Origin: TMP-7 sp038212445
GTDB taxonomy: Bacteria; Acidobacteriota; Terriglobia; Bryobacterales; Bryobacteraceae
Reading direction: 5' to 3'
NCBI GenBank assembly: GCA_038212445.1
Contig: JBBQUM010000005.1
Coordinates: forward strand, 1-64,000
Length of the DNA: 64,000 bases
Part shown: in pieces, positions 1 through 7,483 of the stretch
Position numbering within the stretch: position 1 is the stretch's first letter
Layout: each line of letters begins with the position of its first letter
The notes under the pieces: generated by a model
What the model was told of the DNA's origin: nothing
The model's input: the letters and a program-made list of their open reading frames with translations, nothing else
The model's database searches: none
Translations under genes and position numbers: made by a program

Positions 1-375
1 CGGGATACCAAGCTTTCGTATCCCTCCGTCCGGCTTCGGGATCTCTACCCGTTTCACCGGTTGCGGTTTATAAGTCCCACTCAGCAACTGTTCCCGGATT
101 GCTGGCCATTGCTGTTTTAGAAACTCTGGTAACTCGTGAACGGTCATCCCGTCCACGCCAGCGCTTCCTTTATTAGCCTTGACTCGTGCCAATGCCTGCT
201 TGCAGTTTTCCCGCTCGCAGATTTCCTCCATTAACTGTTCACCGATAGCCAGGCTTTCTGTCCCGCGCTTCGCCGCCAGCGATTCGGTCCCTTCCGTGGA
301 CACCCTCGGAGCTTCACTCCTACTCTCCTCCATGAAGGCCAGCACTAGCTGGTTCTTCTGCCGCTTGTCGCTCAT
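1..375 (-). CDS. ltrA: Group II intron reverse transcriptase/maturase, N-terminal part (intron B), cut by window edge
   Basis: Reading the minus strand from an ATG at 373-375 gives an open frame of 125 codons that runs off the left edge without a stop. It starts MSDKRQKNQLVLAF and contains ALARVKANKGSAGVDGMTV and IPKPDGGIRKLGIP, the two conserved N-terminal blocks (RT0/RT1) of bacterial intron-encoded reverse transcriptases. Such proteins splice their own intron RNA as maturases and copy it into DNA at new sites. No frameshift is seen in the visible part. The catalytic YADD-type motif would lie outside the window. The sequence clearly differs from the neighbouring intron A protein, so the two introns belong to different lineages. 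Confidence 0.9.
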   Translation of the reverse strand, partial: MSDKRQKNQLVLAFMEESRSEAPRVSTEGTESLAAKRGTESLAIGEQLMEEICERENCKQALARVKANKGSAGVDGMTVHELPEFLKQQWPAIREQLLSGTYKPQPVKRVEIPKPDGGIRKLGIP

Positions 376-797
376 GAGTTACGCTGCTTACTTGCCTTTC
401 CCATCAACCCCTTGCGGGGACCGTTCGGGCCTTCAGCACTGCGTGCCTAATACGCCCTCTGCTGACTTCTGCCGCCCAGTCAGGATCGATCGCTCGACCC
501 TCAGTCCTGAATCCAGAACAAACGGCAGATCTCCCGAGGTAAGTTCGACCGCCTTCCGCACGCGACCGCCGGATCTACAACCGGGACCTTTGATGGATAT
601 GGACTTCGTTGTTACGAGCCAACTCGTCCGGCCCCGTATGCCTCTTATCCGGTTCTTGTTCATCGGCCCGTGCGTTTGCTCCACGCTTCTTTCAGACCCC
701 GCCTCGCGACGATGCCCTTGCGCTTCGCTATCACTTCACCTCCATCAGGTTGTGAAAAGGACTTTCACCTTCGAGCTGTCGAACATGCTCGGCACAC
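1..797 (-). mobile_element. Group II intron B, 5' part (domain I and start of ORF)
   Basis: Between the reverse transcriptase start (375) and about 797 there is no convincing gene. Read on the minus strand this stretch begins GTGTGCCGAGC, which fits the GUGYG start of group II introns. Soon after comes GGTGAAAGTCC, a run common in domain I of bacterial group II introns, followed by GC-rich structured sequence leading into the ORF, as expected for domains I-IV. The 5' end at 797 is inferred from the GUGYG match. The 3' end lies beyond the left edge. Short open frames on either strand here are taken as chance readings of structured RNA. Confidence 0.7.
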
Positions 798-802
798 TCG
801 CG

Positions 803-870
803 GTAGGGACGCCGGTTGACCCGACGCCCCCCGCACAGATCCGTACATGCAGAATTGCTGCATACGGCTC
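803..870 (-). ncRNA. Group II intron A domains V and VI
   Basis: Domain V (870-838) is a hairpin with the catalytic AGC triad near its base (GAGCC) and a small bulge on the 3' side. Domain VI (837-803) contains GGCGTCGGGTCAACCGGCGTCC, a stem that normally carries the branch-point adenosine, and ends in CCTAC. These define the catalytic core and 3' splice site. The reverse transcriptase stop (871-873) abuts domain V, as is usual. Confidence 0.75.
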
Positions 871-2335
871 CTACCTTGGATGAATGGCGTCGAAGCGCAC
901 ATTCGGGTAAGGGTGAAGGACTTGTGGACGGGGAAGCCAACGATTAAACAATCGAGATGCCCGTTGTCCGGACAGCCGGCCTCGCTGGCTGCGCCGTTTC
1001 AGCGTCTGCCGCCAGTACCGGGAGATCCGTTCACGGAACTTGCTCAGGAACAGCGTGGTATTGGTAATACCCTCGGAGTACCCGTTCCAGCCATTGGCCC
1101 ACCGGTGCCACCGGTTCGTGCATGCGGACTCGAAGCGTTTGCTTGACCTGCTGCAACTTCGCTTCCAGCCGCTTCCTCACCGTTTGCCGTCGAATGGTGA
1201 ATCGCCCTTTGCTGTCGGTTCCGCAGCTATGCGTGAACCCCAGAAACGTGAAACTCTCCGGCTCCCCTTTTCCCCGCTCTTGCCGGTTCGTCCGCGCGAA
1301 CCTGCCAAACTCAATCAGCCGCGTCTTGTCTGGATGCAGTTCCAGCCCGAACTTCGCCAACCGCTCTGCAAACTCCCGCAGAAACCGCTCGGCTTCGCTT
1401 CGGTGCTCTAACCCCACTACAAGATCATCGGCGAAACGAACCACGATCACATCGCCGTTCGCTTCCTTCTTTCGCCAGGCCTCCACCCAGAGATCGAACA
1501 CATGGTGCAGATAGATATTTGCCAGCAGCGGCGAAATCACCGCTCCCTGGGGCGTACCGATCTTTGTCTCCGACCACTCGCAGTCCTCACTCACTCCCGC
1601 CTTCAGCCATTTCTGGATCAGACGTAAGATCCGATTGTCGGCGAGCCGGTGTTGCACAAACTGTATCGTCCATTCGTGGCTCATCTGGTCGAAGAACCCT
1701 CGAATGTCGGCGTCCAGAATCCAGTTCACTCGCTTGCGGGTGATGCCCACGTTCAGCGCGTCTAACGCCTGATGCGGGCTGCGTCCGGGTCGAAACCCGT
1801 AGCTGAATCCCCGAAAATCCACCTCGTATATCTCATTGAGGATCGTCACCACGGCCTGTTGAACAACCTTGTCCTGCAGCGCCGCAATCCCGATCGGACG
1901 CTGCCGCCCATCCGGTTTCGGTAGATAGATTCTTCGCCAGGGCTGTGCACGGTACCCTCCCCGATGGATCCGGCCGTGCAGATCTTTGATCCGATCTTCC
2001 AGACCTTCGCCATATTGCCGCCACGTCACTCCATCCACTCCCGGCGCGGCTTGCTTTTGCAGCTTCTTGTAGCTCGCCTCCAGCAGTTCCGGCGTCACAT
2101 GTTGCAACGTTGTGAACCGTTCTTCCCTTCTCTCCTGCGCTACTTTACGCACACCGCTCAGCCCTTGTGACACCCCGCGCCCGTTCTGTGCCGGCGGCAT
2201 GTGTGGCTGTCCGGTGTTCTCCTTGGCTCGCACCCTTCCCTCGGCCAACTCCGCCGCTTCGGCCTGTTGCTCCGTCGCTTTGTTCACTGGTGTCATCGGT
2301 ACTATTGTGCGATCCGACTCCTCGCCCCCGTTCAT
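871..2335 (-). pseudogene. ltrA: Group II intron A reverse transcriptase/maturase, frameshifted
   Basis: The first 430 codons (2335 to about 1048) hold the reverse transcriptase core: APGVDGVTW, YLPKPDGRQRPIGI, FSYGFRPGRSPHQAL, GTPQGAVISPLLANIYL and the catalytic block VVRFADDLV. Directly after RGYYQYHAV the frame breaks and stops at 1031. The missing C-terminal domain continues in another frame from about 1050 to a TAG at 871-873, reading LSKFRERISRYWRQTLK and then WLPRPQVLHPYPNVRFDA, the usual end of this family. Compared with the family pattern (HAVPGN...L..FR), about four codons plus a frame change are missing, so a small deletion of some 11-14 bases near 1048 is inferred. The protein would lack most of its maturase/DNA-binding tail. 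This intron copy is probably immobile unless helped in trans. Confidence 0.85.
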
Positions 2336-2560
2336 GCCAGGGGTGCGGCCTTGGCCTTCTGTCCATAGGGTCGGCGTCCCAGACTAGGTTTATCGAAGCT
2401 CCATACCCTGCCCACTGATGCCTCTTGCTTACGCTTCGACCTCGGCCTCGCGACCGCGGCCGCAAAACTAGAGGACAGGTGCTTCGCTACTCCTTTCCTG
2501 TAGGACTCTTTCATTCCCTACTACATGCCGGTTTATCCCGGCGCTCGGACAGACAGCCCT

Positions 2561-2623
2561 TTTCGCCATTGGCAAGTCTGTGATTCCAGGAATTGGTGGA
2601 CGGATATCGTATTTGCCAAGTAG
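2561..2623 (+). pseudogene. 3' scrap of a DUF4082-type gene
   Basis: A plus-strand reading ending at TAG 2621-2623 gives ...SRNWWTDIVFAK, closely matching the last residues (NYWVDVVFAK) of the CAP/DUF4082 protein ending at 56360. The similarity continues past the stop: both share AAGTAGCCAGTC..TGTCAGACACC. Upstream the reading degrades and meets the intron A leader. I infer that this is the tail of a second DUF4082 gene, cut or pushed aside by the intron insertion. The rest of it may lie left of the window. Confidence 0.6.
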
Positions 2624-2688
2624 CCAGTCGATGTCAGACACCTATATTGATGCGTTACGACAATGAGTTAGGAGGAATCTGAGCCCCA

Positions 2689-2742
2689 AAGAATCGGTCT
2701 CTGACACCGATTAATAAGAATCGGTCTCTGACACCGATTAAT
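2689..2742. repeat. Two tandem copies of a 27-bp palindromic repeat
   Basis: Two identical 27-bp units (2689-2715 and 2716-2742) contain AATCGGT-CTCTGAC-ACCGATT, a 7-bp inverted repeat around a 7-base loop. The same core occurs at 56384-56405. The second unit covers the stop codon of dctA (2738-2740), so the hairpins may end or protect the dctA transcript. They look like dispersed REP-type palindromes. Confidence 0.75.
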
Positions 2743-3979
2743 TTAATTGGTCGGCTAGGCGTTGACGGTCGAGGTCGCCGGTCCAGCGGGCTACAACGAG
2801 GGTGGCGACGCCGTTGCCGATTACGTTGGTGAGGGCGCGGGCTTCGGACATAAAGCGGTCGATGCCGAGGATGAGGGTGAGTCCGGCGACGGGCACATCG
2901 CCGATAGCGGAGAGTGTGGCGGCGAGGACGATGAAGCCGCTGCCGGTGACGCCGGCGGCTCCTTTGGAAGTGAGCAGCAGGACGGTCAGCAGGGTCACCT
3001 GATGCATCAGGGTTATGGGAGTGTTGGTGGCCTGGGCAATGAAGATGGCCGCCATCGTGAGATAGATAGCCGTACCGTCCAGGTTGAAGGAGTATCCGGT
3101 GGGGATCACCAGGCCGACGGTCTGCTTGCCGGCACCGAGGTTTTCCATTTTCGTCATCATGCGGGGCAGAGCGGCTTCTGACGAGGACGTTCCGAGGACG
3201 ATGAGCAATTCCTCGCGAATGTACTTCAGGTAGCGCCACAAACTGAAGCCGTGTACCCGGGCAATGAGTCCGAGGACGAGGAAGATGAACAGAAGGCAGG
3301 TGAGATAGAAAGTGGCCATCAGGGTCGCCAGTTGGGCGAGGCTCTTGAGTCCATAGGACCCGATGGTGAACGCCATTGCGCCGAAGGCACCGAGGGGGGC
3401 GGCGCGCATGATGAGGGACACCATGCCGAAGAGCACCTTGGAGGACTTCTCGATGAATTCGAAAACGACGCCGACGCGATCGCCCAGGCGCTGCATGGCG
3501 AAGCCGAAGAGGATGGCTAGCAGCAGCACATTGAGGATGTCGCCTTTGGCAAAGGCGTCGAAGAAAGATGAAGGGATGACGCCGAGGAGAAAATCCTGAA
3601 GGCCCCCCATTTTGCCAGCGCCGGTGTAGGAGGCGATGGCTTTGGCATCTAGCGTCCGCGGATCAACGTTCATGCCTGCGCCGGGGCGGATGATGTTAAC
3701 GGTGAGCAGTCCGATGATCAGGGAGATGGTGCTGACCACCTCGAAATAGAGCAGAGCGAGGCCGCCGGTTTTGCCGACCTTGCGCATGTCCTCGGCGCCG
3801 GCGATGCCGAGCACGACGGTACAGAAGATGATGGGCGCGATCATCATCTTGATGAGCTTGATGAAGCCGTCGCCGAGCGGTTTCATAGCCGCGCCAGTGG
3901 AAGGCGCGACTACGCCGAGGAGGATGCCGGCCGCGATACCGAGTACAACCTGAAAGTACAGTGACCGGAAGATCTTCAT
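2738..3979 (-). CDS. dctA: C4-dicarboxylate/proton or sodium symporter DctA
   Basis: The 413-residue inner-membrane protein imports succinate, fumarate, malate or related acids with cation symport. Family signatures are complete: the serine-rich re-entrant loop SSSEAALPR (265-273), GYSFNLDGTAIY (295-306), SKGAAGVTGSGF (338-349) and RFMSEARALTNVIGNG (375-390). About eight hydrophobic segments are visible, and the length is near the family norm of 420-440. The start (ATG 3977-3979) overlaps the stop of the upstream permease by four bases, so translation is probably coupled. The exact substrate cannot be told; glutamate transporters of the same superfamily are the main alternative. Its stop codon lies inside a palindromic repeat. 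Confidence 0.92.
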   Translation of the reverse strand: MKIFRSLYFQVVLGIAAGILLGVVAPSTGAAMKPLGDGFIKLIKMMIAPIIFCTVVLGIAGAEDMRKVGKTGGLALLYFEVVSTISLIIGLLTVNIIRPGAGMNVDPRTLDAKAIASYTGAGKMGGLQDFLLGVIPSSFFDAFAKGDILNVLLLAILFGFAMQRLGDRVGVVFEFIEKSSKVLFGMVSLIMRAAPLGAFGAMAFTIGSYGLKSLAQLATLMATFYLTCLLFIFLVLGLIARVHGFSLWRYLKYIREELLIVLGTSSSEAALPRMMTKMENLGAGKQTVGLVIPTGYSFNLDGTAIYLTMAAIFIAQATNTPITLMHQVTLLTVLLLTSKGAAGVTGSGFIVLAATLSAIGDVPVAGLTLILGIDRFMSEARALTNVIGNGVATLVVARWTGDLDRQRLADQLN

Positions 3980-6408
3980 TGATCCCGGAGCGCCTCGGCA
4001 GGGTCGACGCGTGCGGCCCGAAGCGCGGGGACGAAGCTGGCGAGGGCGGCGATGAGGAGTAGAACGACGGGAGTGATGGTAAATGCCGCCCAGTCGCGCG
4101 GCGTAACACCGAAGAGAATTTTTTCAAGCAGGCGGGCGCCGACCAGGCCGAGCGCGACGCCGATGGCGACACCGACAGCGGCGAGCACCAGGCCTTCAGA
4201 GACGATCATACGCAGCAGGTCGGAGACCGACGCACCGAGCGCGGCTCGAATCCCGAGTTCGTTCATGCGCTGCATCACACTTGACGCTAGCAAACCGTAA
4301 AGGCCGATGCTGGCAAGTACGAGGGCGGAGGCGGCGAAGATGGCCAGCAGAAGGGTCCGGAAGCGTGGCTGAGCGACTGAATTCGAGATGAGTTCGTCGG
4401 CGGTGCGGACGTCGTACAGGGCGAGTTCGCTGTCGAGCGCTGCCAGTTCACGGCGAAGCGAGCCGATCATCTGATGGGGTTCTCTCTCGGTGCGGAGGGC
4501 GATAGTCATGGTGTTCTCGGTGAAGTTCATCAGGGCCGGCGGAACCTGGAGGTAGTGGTAGTAGATTTCGCCGTCGGCGATGGCGTCGATGGCGCCATGC
4601 CGGACGTCTTTCACAACGCCAATGATGGTGCACCAAGGAGAGCCGTCGAACCCGCTGCGAATGCGGCGGCCGAGCGGACTGGCTTGCGGCCATTCGCGAT
4701 TGGCGAGGGTCTCATTGATGACGGCAACTGGCTGAGTATGGTCAGAGTCGGACCGGTCAAAGGTACGTCCCTGGGCGAGGCCGATGCCGAGTGCTTCGAA
4801 GTACCCGGCGCTGGCCGAGCGGAAGCGGGCGCGAGGTTGTTCAGACGACTGTTGCGGAGCGCGTCCGTCGATTTCGAAATTCAGGCTCGGGTTGACGCCG
4901 CTGAGGGGGAGGTCGCGAGTGACGGCAGCATGCTGCACGCCGGGCAGCACTGACACGCGCTCGAGCAGGCGCTGATAGAAGCGGCCGACGTTGAGGTCCT
5001 TATAGCGTGTATCGGGGAGAGAGACGCGAGCGCTGACGACGTGGTCGGGCCGGAATCCGAGCGGCACGTTGCGCAGTTCGATGAGGCTATGGATGAGCAG
5101 TCCTGAGCCGATGAGCAGCAGTTGGGCGAGCATGAGTTCTCCGATGACGAGGGTGGAGCGCATGCGTCCCCAGCCGAGGCTCACCATGCCGCTACGTCCG
5201 GAGGCGCGCAGCATGTTGTTGAGGTTGGTGCGCATGGCCGAGACACCGGGGACCAGCCCGAACACGATGCCGGTGAGTACGCCGACGACGAGTGCGAAGA
5301 GTAGAACGCGCCAGTCCATCGAGAGATCGTGCAGTTCGGCAATGGACGGGGGGGTGATGCGTCCGAGCAGGCGCGTCCCGATCCAGGCGAGTCCAATGCC
5401 GAGTGCGGCAGCGACCAGGGACAGGATCACGCTTTCAGCGAGCATCTGGCGCAGTACGCGCCAGGGAGAAGCGCCGAGGGCAGTGCGGATTACGAGTTCT
5501 TTCTGGCGGGCTCCGGCTTTCATGAGGAGAATGCTGGCGACGTTGCTGCAGGCGATGAGCAGGACGAGTCCGACGGCTCCCATGAGGATCCAGAGGGGTT
5601 GCTGTAGTCCGCCGGTCATCTGTTCGCGCAGGCCGACGACGTCAACGGTCCAATTGGCATTCATGTCGGGATACTCGGCGGCGAGGCTAGTGGCGATGGA
5701 GGTCATCTCCGATTCAGCCTGCTGGATGGTCACGTTGGGTGCGAGACGCCCGAAAACTTTTAGAGTATGAAAGCCGCGCTCGGCCAGTTCCTTGGAGTCG
5801 AGCACATAAGGAATCCAGAGTTCCGAAGCTGTATTGAGAAGCTTCACGCCGGGCTGGGCGATGCCGACGATGGTGTAGGTGGCGCCGTCGAGGGTGACGG
5901 TGCGATTGAGCACTGAGCGTTCACCGCCGAAGCGACGCTGCCAGAGTCCATAGCTCAGCACGGCTACTTGAGCGTGTGAAGGGTCGCCGTCCTCAGGCAG
6001 GAAAGAGCGGCCATAGGTGGCCCTGATTCCGAGCATGTCGAACAGGCACGGTGAGACGCGGGCGATCTCGAGGCGTTCAGGTTGTCCGGCGCCGAGCATG
6101 GTAGCGGGCAGCTGGCGCAGTCCGCAGAGCGCGGTGAAACTGTGGCTACGCTCCGTCCAATCGCGGAAATTCGGAGGAGCGGCTTCGAATTCCTTGATAT
6201 TCCGTTTCTGATTTTGTTCCCAAATGACGACCAGACTGGACGGGTCGCGGAAGGGGAGAGGCCGCAGCAGGACGGCATTAATGATGGTGAAGATAGCGGT
6301 GGTGGCACCGATTCCGAGGGCTAGCGAGAGAACGGCGACGAGGGTAGCGCCCGGACTTTTGCGAAGCATTCGCAGACCAAAGCGTACGTCCTGCGTCAAG
6401 AATCCCAT
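3976..6408 (-). CDS. MacB-like ABC permease, acidobacterial duplicated orphan type
   Basis: This protein of about 810 residues has two copies of the FtsX/MacB permease unit. It has an N-terminal membrane segment (LVAVLSLALGIGATTAIFTI), a large periplasmic MacB_PCD domain, three membrane helices, a second periplasmic domain and three more C-terminal helices. It ends with RAARVDPAEALRDQ, typical of the family. No ATPase gene lies nearby, which fits the orphan permeases abundant in Acidobacteriota. Its substrate is unknown. The frame could open at a TTG (6450), but the ATG at 6406-6408 (MGFLTQDVRFGLRML) matches the family N-terminus and was chosen. It overlaps dctA by four bases. Confidence 0.88.
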   Translation of the reverse strand: MGFLTQDVRFGLRMLRKSPGATLVAVLSLALGIGATTAIFTIINAVLLRPLPFRDPSSLVVIWEQNQKRNIKEFEAAPPNFRDWTERSHSFTALCGLRQLPATMLGAGQPERLEIARVSPCLFDMLGIRATYGRSFLPEDGDPSHAQVAVLSYGLWQRRFGGERSVLNRTVTLDGATYTIVGIAQPGVKLLNTASELWIPYVLDSKELAERGFHTLKVFGRLAPNVTIQQAESEMTSIATSLAAEYPDMNANWTVDVVGLREQMTGGLQQPLWILMGAVGLVLLIACSNVASILLMKAGARQKELVIRTALGASPWRVLRQMLAESVILSLVAAALGIGLAWIGTRLLGRITPPSIAELHDLSMDWRVLLFALVVGVLTGIVFGLVPGVSAMRTNLNNMLRASGRSGMVSLGWGRMRSTLVIGELMLAQLLLIGSGLLIHSLIELRNVPLGFRPDHVVSARVSLPDTRYKDLNVGRFYQRLLERVSVLPGVQHAAVTRDLPLSGVNPSLNFEIDGRAPQQSSEQPRARFRSASAGYFEALGIGLAQGRTFDRSDSDHTQPVAVINETLANREWPQASPLGRRIRSGFDGSPWCTIIGVVKDVRHGAIDAIADGEIYYHYLQVPPALMNFTENTMTIALRTEREPHQMIGSLRRELAALDSELALYDVRTADELISNSVAQPRFRTLLLAIFAASALVLASIGLYGLLASSVMQRMNELGIRAALGASVSDLLRMIVSEGLVLAAVGVAIGVALGLVGARLLEKILFGVTPRDWAAFTITPVVLLLIAALASFVPALRAARVDPAEALRDQ

Positions 6409-6481
6409 AACAGGAAAGTCGAGTGTAAGCTCAAATACGGCCAGGCGCAAGAGGCGAACAGTGCCATTGGGCCCATCGCTA

Positions 6482-6946
6482 CTAGTCTATCGGGTGGGCG
6501 AAGAGTCCGCTGATTTTCGAGGTCAGTTCTTCGCGGGAAAATGGCTTGGAGATGAAATCGATTCGACGGGAAAAGTCGGGTAGTTGAGCGGGCGTGTCAC
6601 CGGAAGACAACAGGACACGCATTTCGGGGAAATTGCTCTGACAATACAGGGCGAGATCGATGCCGGAGCTGGATCCAGGCATACGTAAATCGGTAATGAC
6701 GAGGTCGACTTCAAGTCCGGAATGCTCGAGGAGCAGGCGGGCAGCGTCGCCGGATTCAACGCTTTGAACGTCGAATCCCGCTTCTTGGACGAGGAGGGTG
6801 ACGAGGCGCCGGACATGCGGATTGTCCTCGACGATCAAGGCGCGCAGCGGGGGCATAGCCGAGGGAGAGGCAGTACCCGATCCGGCGTAGGTTTTGATGG
6901 TGCGCATTGCGCCAAGCCGCCGTAATGCCGATGCTGCCATTAGCAT
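6482..6946 (-). CDS. Single-domain response regulator
   Basis: A CheY-like receiver domain occupies residues 33-150: LIVEDN supplies the acidic pocket, Asp86 in ITDLRMPG is the likely phosphorylation site and Lys134 in ISKPF is the conserved lysine. There is no output domain, so it would signal by protein contact. The roughly 30 residues before the domain are basic and may be an overlong start; an internal ATG at MPPLRALIVEDN (about 6856) is possible. No histidine kinase is adjacent. It lies 73 bases upstream of the orphan permease on the same strand and may share its transcript. Confidence 0.85.
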   Translation of the reverse strand: MLMAASALRRLGAMRTIKTYAGSGTASPSAMPPLRALIVEDNPHVRRLVTLLVQEAGFDVQSVESGDAARLLLEHSGLEVDLVITDLRMPGSSSGIDLALYCQSNFPEMRVLLSSGDTPAQLPDFSRRIDFISKPFSREELTSKISGLFAHPID

Positions 6947-7030
6947 ACACCTGGGGCCGGAGAGAGTCGAGTAAACATCACCTGGTTACACGATTTGTGA
7001 CTTCGGACCTTTATGGGCTAGTACCGGAGG

Positions 7031-7453
7031 ATGGTCTTTTATGGACTCAGGCGGCGGCGTACTAAGCGCGTTTCCGCGGTTCGTTTCAAAGCAAGTCCGC
7101 ATTGTGGAGGTAGAGGCTGCGAGGCAAACTGGGGCATGACTGCTGAACGAGGTTTTAGGCACACCGCTGGGCGCGGAAGAGACGTGAGAGTTTCACTGTT
7201 GGGGGCCGGCGACGAACCCCAGGAGGGAGCGATTTTGGAACGCTCAGACACCGAACTTGCGATCGCCTTGCCGGAGGAACTGGCGATCGGGGATGTGGTG
7301 CAGGTGGAGACCGACGATGCGCTGATGGTGGCTGAGGTGCGGGAGTGTGAACCTCAGCAGTCGGGCTACTTCGCGGCCTTCGAGATCACGCACATTGTGA
7401 ACAAGGGTATGCTGCATGCCGAGATGAGCGATTTCGACACGTGGGCAGCGTAA
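7031..7453 (+). CDS. Small PilZ-like protein
   Basis: The 140-residue protein has an arginine-rich N-terminus (LRRRRTKRVSAVRF) and a C-terminal beta-rich region (GAILERSDTELAIALPEELAIGD ... EVRECEPQQSGYFAAFEI) whose strand pattern resembles PilZ domains, which often bind cyclic-di-GMP. The match is weak: the RxxxR and D/NxSxxG motifs are not clean. A GGAGG run directly abuts the ATG at 7031, which is too close for a good ribosome site, so a later start (ATG 7136) is possible. It lies 30 bases ahead of pgm and may be cotranscribed. Function unknown. Confidence 0.55.
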   Translation: MVFYGLRRRRTKRVSAVRFKASPHCGGRGCEANWGMTAERGFRHTAGRGRDVRVSLLGAGDEPQEGAILERSDTELAIALPEELAIGDVVQVETDDALMVAEVRECEPQQSGYFAAFEITHIVNKGMLHAEMSDFDTWAA

Positions 7454-7483
7454 GGCGAGGGTCCAAACGGTATTATCAGTAGC

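Larger units (their letters stand above)
803..2555 (-). mobile_element. Group II intron A (complete or nearly so)
   Basis: The 3' end is well supported. Minus-strand positions 870-838 form domain V (GAGCCGTATGC ... GTACGGATC, with a two-base bulge), and 837-803 form domain VI ending ...GTCCCTAC, the usual AY terminus. The ORF-bearing part follows upstream, with a conserved leader near 2514 (reading MKESYRKGVA) often found ahead of this intron class. The 5' boundary is uncertain. It must lie right of about 2520 and left of the DUF4082 gene scrap at 2561-2623, and I could not find a clear GUGYG there. Intron B begins only about five bases after the 3' end. Confidence 0.75.

Noticed and set aside
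433..684. Short open frames inside the left intron leader on both strands
   Set aside because: They lie in the structured 5' RNA region of a group II intron and resemble no protein family.
2689..2742. Possible CRISPR-like repeat pair
   Set aside because: Only two units, directly adjacent with no spacers, and the core recurs elsewhere at a gene end, so it is a palindromic repeat.
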